Assembly: GCA_000507305.1 (NCBI GenBank)
Contig: DF240847.1
Span: 1 to 64,000 of the forward strand
Direction: 5' to 3'
DNA length: 64,000 nt
Source: Breviolum minutum Mf 1.05b.01
Taxonomy: Eukaryota; Sar; Dinophyceae; Suessiales; Symbiodiniaceae
A program made the translations under genes and the position numbers. Below the pieces are notes generated by a model. The model ran no database searches, was not told the DNA's origin, and was given only the letters and a program-made list of their open reading frames with translations. Positions 39,901 through 53,400 of the stretch are shown piece by piece; position 1 is the first letter of the stretch, and each line of letters starts with the position of its first letter.

Positions 39901-42900
39901 GTGGATTGGAATTGACTAGCTAGGAATTGTGGCGCTACAACCTTCGCTCCTTTGTGCTTCATGTAGGCGTGGCAGGAAGACTCTCCAATTTGTTCCTCCC
40001 AGTTTAGAGCCATTTTGCTCGTGCTCAAGAACTCCTAATTGCCTGATTGCTGTGGTAGGAACTGTCAATGGCATGGGCCGTATCAAGCTTAGATGGCCAT
40101 GGCATTCACACAAGATCACTAACACCTGCTTTGGTGATAAATGAAAAACCCTTGGAAATGGCTGGGTTCCCTTCCTTGTTTTCCAAGTTTTTGGAGACAC
40201 ATCCATTCGATTTTTCTTTTCCCCTTAGCACATCATGATTTTTTTGGGTTTCCAATCTCCGAAGCGGCGGCTGACCGGAGATGTTCTGGTCAGGTAGCGA
40301 CCTGCAGAGTGGCCACTACATTGCCTACTGGAAATCTGCGCAGGGCTGGCAAGAAGTCGTTTGGCCAGAGTTGTTGTTGACATTTTGTTCTTAAGGAACT
40401 TGGATACATGTCACAGATGTGCAGCTAGATGACTGACCTTTCTGAACATTCAATTACTGTAGGTCACGCTGCAGATTTCAGCATTGTCACAGTTTTTGAT
40501 TTGAAGGAGTGACTGAGGAGACCTTTTGAGACTTCCACAGCACATCCCTTTGTTTCTTTTTGACGGCAAAAGCTGGCAGGAGCACATAAGTTTCAGATCC
40601 ATTCTCTCTGACTTCTTTGTTGTGACCATGTGGCTGTGCTAAGACTACACTTACTGACCGGAATGTCAAGACTTGTAGGTGTCAGTCAAAAGATGGGTAT
40701 GACAGTAGGTATGGATATATATAGTCATAGTCCGTAGCTGTTTTGATGTGACGCTGATTACACTTGCCGAAACTTTATCCCGTTTCAGCTACAGGTGAAT
40801 GACGATCGATGCTCAGTCATCAGTGAGCAGGACGCACAACGCAAAGCTGGCAGTGCATACCTGTTGGTTTACGAGTTGGCAGGCTTCGAAGGAAGCTGTT
40901 CTTGGGATGCTTTGCACGCACAGGCCAATAGTAGTACCTTGGACTATTTTTCCTGGTATTGAAGCCACAAAAATGGGCTCGGGCTTGGCAAGCTGCAAGT
41001 GTTGAACTGTCGGAGTCACAGGCTTCCAGAGTTTGTTTACCCTATAAGTTAACATTTGATATTGTTTAAGATCCCTCAACCTTTATCATGATGATACCAG
41101 GCTGCGAGCCAAAAAACTGAGCAACCCAACCTCGCCGAGGTCGACTCTTGGATAATCGCTTGAAGGATGTGATTGCCGCTGTGGCAGATGAAGCTGCTGG
41201 ACGTTTGCTATGCCTTGCTCCCTCTGAAGCTGTACTCAGTCGATCCAAATCTTTACCCAGATCATTGCTACAAGGCTTCTTGGACCATCAAATTGGGGGT
41301 CCCAGAAGGTGAAAGTGGCAAACAGATTGCCAGCTTCCAAATGGCAAACAGATCATATGAGTTGCTAAGTCTTTGCGTGATAGGGGAGATTTGTATCCAG
41401 AGCCTTGCCAGTTTGCAGTTCTTTTTTGTTATGATGTAATGTATACATCAAGTTCCAGGCGGGAAGACAGAGAGGCAGGCAGACAGATACATAATGTATA
41501 AACTATATATATATATATATACATTCACCATTCACATGTAAATCTGCAGGTATGATACATATAGATGTTTTATATATAGTACATGTTACATCTCCTCTCA
41601 AACAAACATGGAACCTTGAAACTCATCCCGTTGTGAGAAAGAAAAATCATCCACTCGTTTTTGTCGGGAGTGTTTCCCCAACTTGGAGCTGTTCGTTGTA
41701 TGGTAACCTGAAGGGCGCCGAGACACCGGAACGATGGGTTTCAATGGGATTATGTAACTTCTAGGATTTTTGGGTGAAACGGTGAAAGCTGATAATTTGA
41801 CCATGTAGTATATCATTTGATATAATTGGACTATGAGAGGTTGTCAAAACAGAACGACTGCCATATCTGTGAAGGTTATGTGGATAGACCACATACGGGA
41901 CTTGGCTCAGTGCTTGCAGCTGTGGAGCAGCAGCCAGGAAGGCGTTTTTTGGTTCTGACACGTGATGTCCTATTGGCCTCTGGTCTTTGCCCAAGTGAGC
42001 ACTTGAAGAGAAGGGACGTTGAGATCCATGCAATGCCACGCACTCGGGAAGAAGCAGTGGTACTCTTGCGTTCGCATAGACAGGAGTGGAGAGTGGAGCA
42101 GGGACTTGGGTAGAAGAACTGGTGTCTTAAAGCGGCTTGTGTAATTTTCATGCAGCAAACCGGCCCAAATGTCAAATCACAAAATATTCCAGTATATAAA
42201 GATGTCAACCTTTAAACAACTCCGTGTACATTCTTTGCACCCGATGTTGACAGGAGAGACCTTTGATGATCGTTTGCCGATTGGCCGGTCTTGTAGCGAG
42301 TAACGAGATGGAGTGTACCACTCAGGCCATCCATCAATTGCGACGCCTAGCTGATGAGCTGGATGTGCGGCGCTTGGTGGTGACGGTTCTATTGCCACCT
42401 TGGAGGTTTCATGTTGGAAGGTGTTATGACTCCACATTCTTGGGCCATTGGCAGATTCTTCATTTAGATTCTCTGGAGGATTCTGAAGCACCCACCTTGG
42501 TGGCATCCATTTTGACCAACACTCAGCTTCCTGACAAAAAACATTTGATCAGCCAGGAGGAGGTACATAAGGATCTTTGGGCAGCCTTGACGCGCTTGCC
42601 AGTCACAGATGCCATGCGTCGCTGTGCTGAAGGCTGGGAAGACGTGGAGCCATGCATGGCTCATGCCGTGACCTTCTATACCCAACCTGCATTGCAGCCA
42701 CTTGTTTAAAGTTCAAGGGAGAGTTCGGGTGCATTTTTTTTGGTGACTGGAATCAAACCTGTGGGAAATATGATACAGATCATGTGTATATATGATACAA
42801 TATGATGTTTATGATTCTATGATACATACAGAGCCAGAAACTCTGCCAAGAAAGGCAATATATTCAACAATATGTATCCTGTATACTGATATGGCAAACA

Positions 42901-45900
42901 GGGTGACCACAGGACATGGACCTCGAAACAAGGTAGGTGTTGTTTCTTTTCATGTCATTTCGTTTGTAAAGGATACTAATTTTCAGGATGTCAGGATGCC
43001 TTGTATACACAAAGGGACAGAAAACAGCGGGGATTTCTGGCTTTTGGGTTGAGAGCATCTCCCCTTGGGAAGTATGGACACAAAAGATAGGTGTGCCTTA
43101 AAATTTTCCATTTCCTGTATTTGGATGGAAGACTCAACATCATCTGAGTTCTGGAGCCCATCGCCATAGTTTAAGATTCATTGCCAGGGTATTTCCTCTG
43201 GATTTTTAAGAATTTATTGATCATGTTTGTAACTTCATCCCATATGGAATCGAGTCAGACAAATATGTGTTTGGATATCAGGATTCCTCCTCACATTGCA
43301 TAGTCATCTCCAAGCACATAGAATATGGTAAGTGGTGACTTGAAAAGGTAAAACAATCCATTGAAATTCGGGCAGTTGCTTTATGTGTGTGGATATGTGT
43401 ATATATATGTACATAGTTGGGGATGTATTGGCGTCTGAACCCCTAAACAGTTCAATGCCTTGCTTTGGTTGCAGTACCATGTGACAGGTACCTTTGACAG
43501 GCCAAAGATTGGATCAATCATGCAATATTTTGAGAGGATGAAAAAAGGAGACCTGCTACTACTACCAACCACACAAATTCATGTTTCCAAACCCCGAAAC
43601 AAGTTTAGCAACCAAGAAACACCAGAGTATGACCACGAAAGAGCATCTCGGGTCTGAAATGGCCATTCTTTGTGCGCCTTTCCTTTGTGTTCCTTGACAT
43701 CCCGAATCAAGAGCCCCGGATCGGACCCATTTTCCAAATCACAGACGAAATCAGAGGAAGCCATTTTGTGAATCGGAGGGAGAAAAGAAGGAGACCACAA
43801 CTACAAGAAGCAGCCATTTCGTGGTTGAAATATTTATTGGGTATAAAAACGACTGTTTCGAGGTTAGAGTTAGAAAGCATTTTGGGGTTAGGAGAGAGCA
43901 TGATGAAGAAGAACAAGATTGTGGTAGCCCCACGCACACTCACAAATCCAAAGCCAGCTGGTTCAGCTTCATTCTATTCGAGTCACCCTTCCGATGTCAG
44001 GACAAGAGTGGATGCCCTGTGGAACATACTCACCAATGACAACTTTGCCTTGATCTTGGACCAATTGCGACGCCTTCGCTTGTCAGTGTTGGAGGTGTGT
44101 GACAATGTGAGAATCCTGTTGATGTGACATGCGCCTGCCAGAAGCATGTGCTCCCCCCATGCTGGTGTGGCAGGATGTCTCATTGCAACAGGAGGCACTT
44201 GCAGCGGCAAAGGAAATGTTGGGCATGGACCGTGGCCAGAGGTTCGCGTTGTGTGTGTTGGTGGTCACCCAGAGTCGGTATGAAGGCTAAGATGCCAGAT
44301 GCTTGTGAAACATAAGAGGTAGTTGGTAAATCAAGGACCAAGCTTGTCAAGCATGTGGAAAACTGGCAAGCTAGAAACTTCAACCTTTTTTTTCCCCTCA
44401 CATCCTCTTGAAAGAAAAGGCACCTAGATTGCTGGATTCCTGACCATGTTGGTGAAGTCTTGGGGCTGTTTTAACTATGTCCGAACAAGAATCGTCTCAA
44501 ATGTTAAGTCCTGACCCCAAAACGCGGAGGTAATAAAATACCACTGAGCCAGAAACCCTGCACAAATTGAATTGGCTTGAATATCCCATTACACTCAGTG
44601 AAAGGAGGTTGGATCACTCAGATGGTTGGTCTTCAGGCGTCCCATGCTTTGTCTACAAACGACAGTAGGTAGCTTGGCTTCTGACCGGGCAAAAAGGCAT
44701 TTTTCTTGGCCAAGGCGATCAAACTTTCAAAATTTTGACTCACAGACCTCAAGATCCAAGACTTGGTACGAGACATTCTTACAGATAGATGAGTTTCTCA
44801 TCTTTTTAGTTTTTTTGTCATCAAAAACCGAAAGGTTTTTGTACCGAGTAAGTTGATTTGGCAGTCGGATATATTTTGCATTAGGTTGGTATCGGTACCC
44901 ATACTCGGCATGGCCTGGATTGGATGAAGATCACTGTGGCATAACTTTCATGCTAAGGACACAAGTGTGATGAAAGAGTGGTCTCCGCTCTTGCTGCTGC
45001 ACTGCATCTTATATGTGACCAAGGTGGGCTTGGTCAGCTCCGCCTGCCATATGCATCGTGCCTGCTGCTTCTTGATGTCCTTGTTCTTCTTCTTCTTCTG
45101 GTGGTTGTGGTTGTGGTTGTTGTGGTCATTGTACCAGTTTTGGAATTTTCAACGTTGGCACTGGGCACCCAGCAAAGTTCAACCCAAAATGATCCAATCC
45201 GCAGGTGGTGTACAAGTTCTACTGCAAATGGGTGGAGAGGTACTGGAGATAGGGTGACATCTGCGTTTGCAAAGGAAGTGTAATCTTGGAACTATCACTT
45301 CTCTGAACAGAACATAGAATTTTTGAAGCTTTTGCAGAAATGCACCTTAAACAATGGCGAAAAACCCAATTCTTTGTTGCAAAGGAATTGCAAGAAGCCC
45401 TTGACTTCTTTTCACAAGATTTCTTTCTCTGAGTGCTGTTCAGATTGATAACAGAGCTCCAGGGATGGATTTGTGTGACAGGCCACCTTCGCAGTAGCGA
45501 CTTACATGGGTCTCCGAGCCCTTTGGATGCAATGCGATGATTGGTGTGAAGGGTTCAGAGGTGGGGAATCTCGACCAAATCGTGTGATGGACTCAAAACA
45601 GAGGGTTTTTGGATGATATCTTTTCAGGGCTATGCTAGTCTTAGGTGTGTACCCTTTTTGGTTTACAGGGATGTGCTGTGTTTCCCAAAAGGTACTTGGA
45701 GACTCTAAACATATCAAGATCAGGCCCCTGTTGGTACAAGCATGTTGCATGCAGAGTTCCATGGCGAAAAGCACCGGCAACCTCAATGATTTGTGTGGGT
45801 GACCCCAACAACGAACGTAAAACCCTTCATCATCTCTCTTCCATGGATGACGATGTTTTGCATCATGTCTGGAAACCTCCAAGGCACTGGACAGCGGCTT

Positions 45901-47370
45901 TGCATTGTCATCAACACGACCTCTACAGCCCCTCAGGTTTCCGAGTTTCCAAACGAGAGCGAATGTATGGAGGGTAATTGAAACTTCAACAAAGGGATCT
46001 GGGGTTGAAGGAGTCATAGCAACTTCAAATGACTGGAAACATTCAACTTTGCCCAGATTTTTTGAGACTTTGCGCCAGGACGCATTGAAACATTCCACGA
46101 ATCTTTCACTGCAAAGACTTTGAGCCATGCTATCCATGAGATCCATGCTCTAAGAAGATTGCTACGGTTTTTGGCAACTTACCGTGCCAGGATGCGGCTG
46201 TTCTACCCTGCTACCCTCACCTTTTCCAAGTCCTGCAAGAGTATCTCACCTCAAATCATCTTGAAGCTTCATGAAGTCACCTGGATAGTTTCCCTTGTAC
46301 AGCTTGCTTGCCGACTATGCTTTTTCAAGCTTGCAAATCTCAGGTGGATTTCTAGGCGCCGCTTCTGTTTCCTTTTCTTGACATCCAATTAGATGATTTG
46401 CAGCACAGTTGCTACTTATGTTTGCTTGGTCACCTTTGTCCCCTCCAAAAAGTCGGTTGAATTCCACCAGAAGTTGAGGTGTCTATTGGACAGTCGAGCA
46501 GAAGATTGCGAGGAAGAGTACTTGGTGAAGTCCATCGCCTTGGTTTGGCAAAAGCATCCCTTCTTCGAGCTCTCCAGTTGCGTGGTCAACTCAGGTTCCG
46601 GGAGCCACGCTTCCTTGTTAGGGGCACATGGCACATCGATGTTATGCGGAGTAACACATAGCTGTCTTTTGCAACACTCTCTCTTCTTTAAAATGTTGCC
46701 GGGAAGTATGCCAACTTAAGAGACTTTGAAGTGTGCCAACTTAGACCTTACTGGTAGTAACGTTGGTCAAAGTTCAGCACATGTCAGAGCACGGGTTGGG
46801 TACTCTCTAAAGTGGTTGAACATGAGTCAGTGGGAAGTTTGCATCCCGAGAAAGCAGACCAATCTGCAACATTCTGCGACAGGCTTGATGGGCAGTTATT
46901 GCGGATACATTGCTCAGCGCTTTGGATTTCCCAGTGTGGCAGCAAACCTCTTGCAGGCACGGGATTTTTATTGCCTTGTTGAGTGGTCCGGAGCGCTTCG
47001 GCTAGCAGTTATAAGTTACGAGATATGATACAAAACACAGGCAGACACACGTTTTACCAGGGGACCGCTTTGCCAAGTCCGTTAAGAACTTTGCTGCATC
47101 ATGTTTAACGGTAGATGCTACATCTGAAACTTTGCAAACAATTTGCTTTGACCTTTATCCCTAGTGAAAATACTACTGCGACTACTACTACTACTACTAC
47201 TGCTACTACTACTGCTACTGCTACTGCTACTGCTACTACTACTACTACTACTACTACGACTACTACTACTGCTACTACTACNNNNNACTGCTACTACTAC
47301 TACTACTACTACTACGACTACTACTACTGCTACTACTACTACTACTACTACGACTACTACTACTACTACG

Positions 47371-47420
<50 letters not shown>

Positions 47421-47423
47421 CTC

Positions 47424-47463
<40 letters not shown>

Positions 47464-50400
47464 GATAGATACTACAGTAATAGATAATAAAGTAACTGTA
47501 ATGACAGAAGATCTTGTTTTCTTTGTCTTCGCGGAATCGGAACAGTGTGTAGTTGCGATTCCTGCAACTTCATCAGGCTTGGGCTGAGCCTTATTGTGCA
47601 GATGAACAACTTCCAGGCGGACAAAGAGAGACCGAGAGATTTCGGCCTGACGCAGACACCTCTATGTTGAAACCTTAAAGGAAAACCTAGGAGTAGACAG
47701 ATGGATAGATATGATATGATTAGGCAAAGCAAGATCAACCAAAAATGATATCCCTTTTACAAAATGATAACCATTAGGTGAAATAAGATTATCCCATTTC
47801 AGTCAAAACTCCAAAACCCTGAGAGGTCTCCATGCCTGTGCATGGCACCTTGGCAGTGTTGGTTTCTGGGGACCGACCCATGGCGATGCCAGACAAGTCC
47901 AAACCAATGGTGGTTGAGATGGGAACGTCTTTTATTTTTTTGTAGATGGTCCAAACTCAGCTAATGGTTAATTGGTGGTTTGGGTTGGTGGTTTGGATTC
48001 CTGGGGTCCCTTATGAAAGGGATTGTTACTTAAGGGTACCCTTAGCTGACAAACCTCCCAACCACCATGTCATTCGCTCAGGTGTCACCGCTCTGACTTC
48101 CTGGCTTTGAGCTACCTCTTTCGTGATGGAGTGCCAAAGCAGGCGCGGGGGGAATGGCCAGATGGTTGGACCTGACACCATGCCGAAACATGGGAAACCA
48201 AATGAATGAATTCGAGCGCCAGAAACTATGTTGCTTCAACACAGCATGGTATGATAAGACTGTATAACTAAAGAAATACTGAAACAAAAACTTTCACTCC
48301 TAATTACGGGATAGGTTTCGGAAGTATTTTTTCATCAAGATTGGAACTGTTTAATCACAGTCTCCAAAAGTGTACATGGTGTCTCCAGAGCAGAGACATG
48401 TTGGAGGGAAAATCGCAGTCGCACGGAGGTTCTCCAGCAGTTAAAATCTGCCGATGGACGAGCAGCAACGAAAAGAACAGAGGCGTCTTGGCATTGGGCA
48501 CAAGGAGAGTCACATTTCATACTCCGCGGCTAGGTCGACTGTAGCCTTTCGAGAAAGAACCTTTTGAATCTGCCGCAACTTTTTGGCTGCACTTTCCGTT
48601 TGCAGGCCCTCTTCGGACAAGGACTGGCCAGCACTGTGCTGCAATTGCTTGAGGAGCAGCTTCAGGCAGTAATGACCATCCAACATGGATGCAAAGCGTC
48701 ATTTGGATGCAACTTATGCCAAAGCACCCTTTGAATCGCTTGGAATCTATTGGTAATTTTGCAGCTTCCTATGCGGTGCAGCGGCATCATGAACATTGTG
48801 TTTCAGAACTTAACAACCTCCACCTTCTTGATCGTTACTCCACAAGCACGGCTGCGCTTTCAGTGTCCAACCACACCCGTAGACTCACCATGATGTGTCC
48901 CTGTAAAGATCAGCTTACCTAGGATTTTTTCGGGTGTCAAGTGTTCAGCGTTCATGTTTGGACATCGGTTTATGTCAAGGCACCTGAACTCGTGGCACTA
49001 TTCCTTTGCGGCTGCGCGTGCAACAGTTGGAGGTCGCCTACCAATGTCGCGGTCGTGCCGCATGCAGTTGCTTGCCTTCTATACTGTTACCTCCAAATAT
49101 CTGTGTCCTTAAGTCCTTAAACACAAAAAAAACAAACAAATCAAGGAAAAATGCCAAAATGACCTGACATATTTCATCTTCAAGGACCCTCAGCAACTTC
49201 CAAAAAATCCCGGGGGGAAAAACTGTGACAAAAAATCCGGGGGTGGATCACTGAGGTTGCACAGGCTTTCTTTCTTCAGTGATCTGATTCCTTGCCTCAT
49301 GGATCACGAGGGCGGCCTTGATATTCTCGCCGAGCTTTTGGAGGGTTCGATGTACCTTGGCTCTGTTAGTTGTTGAAACGAAGGAGGGCCATGGCTCTGT
49401 TGTTGAAATGGGTGGTAACATCTGGAGAAATCCCTGCCACCTAACTTTCGGCCTGAAAAAAAGTTCTGAAGTTTTGATTGAATTTTGGGTGTTGGATAAA
49501 AAGGTCACACTTTTAACATCACCATCCTTTTTCGTTTCCCTTTTGCACAGGACAATGGAGCGAAGGGAGATGCAGGACATGTGTTTAAAGAGGTTGGCCG
49601 TGCAGTTGGAGCATGCCTCAGAAAACGACTTGGTGACGGCTCGGTCAGCCCTGCAGCAGATCTTGGATGATTTGCTGGGTCCTTTGCGACGTGTGGAGTT
49701 GCCGCAAATTGTGGAGGTTTTTGCTGAGTGTGTGGAACTGGTGCTGGACATCGTTGATAGCCGGGGGATCTTTAGAAAGTGCTATGGCATCGTCACTCCA
49801 GCTCTGGGTGCAGCAGCACTGGAAGCTTTGCTTGAAGCGGTGGTACACCGAGGCAAAGGAGGGAAAGGAGGAGAGACGCTGCGGCGATTCAGTCGTGCTT
49901 TTTGCAACAAAGTTGGAGAACATCCTTGTATCCATCATACCCTTAAAGGATGGATGGAATGGATGGATGAACAGAGCGATCCAGATACTAGCAGTCTTCC
50001 TTATTTGTTGTACTATGCCTGGCGAAAAGAGACGGGATCGGAGCTTTTAGAGCTTGCCAGTGGGCATCCATTGGATGAGCTCCGCAGGGACCGCGCGCGG
50101 CCTCCCAGTCCCAACGTCTTTGAGGCAGTGCGCCAAGCTTCGCGGCAACAGCATCTCATCAATGCACTGGCTGAGGATGTAGCACGAATGAAAGTACGTG
50201 GTGCACAGGTGCAGAAGCGTCTAAAAGTGAGGCTTCCTGGTCTCGATCCTCTTAATCACAATGACAATGTTTGTAGATGTTTGATTGATGTTTGTAATAA
50301 AATATATATGAATCACGGTGTGCTTCATAGTGAGAAGAATTGAATTGATTTCCATACTCAACTACCACATCACAGTGTGCTCTTCAACATAGTCAGGTGC

Positions 50401-53400
50401 AGCATTTGTTGGCGCACTTCGAACCAGCCGCAGAGGAAGATGGAAATGAGGAATGGATGATCTTCCTGAATGCCTTAGTGCATCGTACAGGGTCTACGGC
50501 AGCAGCGGGCAAAGCACTGCAAGAGTTGTTGCCTCGGCAAGAGGGACAAACAGATGCTGACTCTGCCCTACATGCATGGGCGACAGCTCTGGTCAAGCCC
50601 GATCGTGCCACTGGAGGTGGGGCTTTCAAAAAACTCTTGTCACGGCCTCGTGACAGTTGTAGTGGCTGCGTTCGTTGTTGTGGTTCCAGTTTTGTCCCAG
50701 GTATGCTAGTCGTGGTTGTGACTTTGTTCACTTCAAGCTGTCCAGGTTTGATTGCAAATTCTTCAAATTGTCACATGCAATTTCTCAACACACTGGATTG
50801 CGTAGAACTTAAGATGAGACAATCAACTTACTTTCTACTAGATTCTCCGAACTGAATGCATACACAAGAGCGCTTTAGAAAAGGGGTCCCCATTACACCC
50901 CTCCATTGTTTCTTAGCTGTCAGGTCCTGGCGAGGATCCTTTTGAGGACAGGGAATGGTGCTGGAGACCGAGTTGGGGTGACAGGGCCGTCCCACGCTGC
51001 AGGACCTGCCGGTGTCCAGCATGCCAGGCTACGAACGTGAGAGGGAACGGCGACTGCGGCAGGACAGGAAGCTTCGCCAATCAGAAAGGTAGGCAGTATC
51101 ATTCGGGTTGATAAGTGTTCCCTGGATGCTAGATAATTTGTGACAGCGCGATTTGAATAACTTTTTTTTCCTTTTCACTTGCCATTTTTCAAAACTGGCG
51201 GCATCGAAATGATACATGCTGACTACTGGACATAGTACTACTACCCACAGCCGCCTTCGTTTGCCTAAGGTCCCACAATTTAGGGATTGGTTTGCCTTCA
51301 ACCACATACCACACTCCACGTTTAGGGTTTTAGATTTAGGGATTGGTTTGGGGTTTCATGGTTCCACTGCACCTGAGAACATACCACACGCCACGTTTAG
51401 GGTTTTAAATTTTAGGGATTGGTTTGGGTTTCATGTTTGTACTGCATCCTTCAAAGCACGCTAGAGACCACATTTAGGGTTTTGAATTTTAGGGATTGGT
51501 TTGGGGTTTCATGTTTGTACTGCACCCGGAAAGCACGCTAGAGAGCACGTTTAGGGTTTAGATTCAGGGATTGGTTTGGGGTTTCATGGTTCCACTGTAC
51601 CCTTCAAAGTACGCTAATTAGAGACCACGCGTAGGGTTTCTAATTTAGGGATTGGTTATTTATCTGCACCGGTTGCCAAGCCTATCTCGGAGCCGGGGCA
51701 AACGAAGAAGCCTGGCCGTATTACTACACTATGGATTCAATGCAGACTTGGAATTGACACATGCTGAAAAGTTTTCGTATAAGTTTTCATGGTTGGACAT
51801 GATTCAACGCTGACCTGTGGAGCTTGGGTCATGAGTTTGTGATTTTGTCCTGAATACATCTTGTTGACAGACGCCCAGAATCCGAAAGTGGGAATTTATG
51901 GAGATCCAAAGGTCTGGAGCTTCCATGCAATATGCTTTTGCCTCAATTCATTTGCGTCTTGTCTCACTAGAAACAACACAGTTTGAGGCTCCTAACAGTT
52001 CAGATATTGACAAGTTTGTTCTCCGATTGAACTAGGTGCAACCTCTGTTTTTTTTGGTGGGCTTGTGGTCTTAAACGGGTCCTTATCCTCAGTCTTCTCA
52101 AGTTACGTTCATGACATGTTCACAACATCTCTAAGTTCATGGTTTGGTTTGCAGGACCAGGAGAGGGAACGACAAGATCAGCAGCTGGCCGCTCGAGGAG
52201 ATTGTCGCTGCTGCCCGCATTGTCTAAAAGTCATTGAGAAGAATGCCGGTTCCTTGGCAGAAATTGTGTAACCCTGGAGCGGTTCTCCGCAAATTCACTT
52301 GGTTGCCTTATCCGTAGCGTGCTTTTTTTGATAGATTTGCTGTACAGCTTTTGAAAGGTTGCTGGTAAGATGACCGGTACTCGGTGAAATGATGCAGGAA
52401 ACCCAAAATGGATGCTCAAACCCTTCATGTTTCCATTGCGCACGTTGTTGGATGATTTTTCAGAGAGCGCCACAATTTGGGGAAAGAGCCAACAGACAAA
52501 ACTCAAACTCAAACTGAGGTACCCTCAGAGTTCCTTTCTGTCTCCAATCAACAATTTTAACTTAACCGAAATTGTTTCCCTGCGTTTTCACTGTCTGCTC
52601 GCGTGGACCTAGTGTGGATTCTCTACATTTGCTGCAGGGTCTAGAATCTGCTGGGATAGGATTTCATCACACATTCTAGTTCTGGAATAAGTCAAACATA
52701 TGATAAGAATACAACACTTGCTATTCTAGTAGTCACAGACTCCACTTTGGATGAATCAGAAATTACGACTGCACACACTCATATCAATCAAGTGCGACCG
52801 TACCTTTATCCTTGGCACTTGTGCCACATTTGCAGTGTGGATCACATCGTTTCTTGATTGTTTGGTAGGATTCTAATGCTTGGTCGACAACTACCAGCCT
52901 CAATTAGCATCAAGCCTTCATGGTTTACTTCTACCCTCAGGTTGTGACCAAATGGTCTGCGGTGCACATGCACATGATCACCTGCAGCACCAAGAGGGAT
53001 GTGGTCGAACCTTCTCCTGGAGCCAAGCACCAAGGTATCAACCTACTTTGACAGGACATCTGGAGGCTCCAGCAGGATTCTCTGCTATCTTAGCATGGGT
53101 GATGAAAGCTCAAGATTTCCAAGGCGCGCAGGCAGCAGCAGATGCAGAAGTTGCCTTTCAGGGTTTGTGCCCTGAAGATCGGCGTTATGCCTTTGCCAAC
53201 GCCTGTGCATGCTCCTTTGCAAAGAGGAACGAAAGGCACCCTGACTTGGCCATGGCTCTCACAGCAGCCAACACCAACGAATTGCGGGCAAGTCTTGGAT
53301 ATCAAGACCAACGTTTGGCAAGGCTGGCTGCTGTTTTGTGTGATCCTGCAACACTCCCAGACTCCAAGTGCCTCGTCGCGGCTGTGTTTCTGGGCCGTGA

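Larger units (their letters stand above)
46588..48605. other. Intron region with compound trinucleotide repeat and gap
   Basis: Open frame 46726-47028 is unsupported. The TAC/CTG repeat and assembly gap are listed separately. A GGTTTGGGTTGGTGG-rich inverted segment lies at about 47964-48066. Confidence 0.4.

Noticed and set aside
44978-45283. Leu/Val-rich stretch after 45077 as a transmembrane segment
   Set aside because: It is the translation of CTT and GGT simple repeats past a likely donor.
45502-46146. 214-codon minus-strand open frame
   Set aside because: No recognisable domain, composition unlike the plus-strand exons, and no splice or start context.
49248-49751. Minus-strand frame of 167 codons
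   Set aside because: It is largely the reverse shadow of the strong plus-strand exon at 49551-50193.
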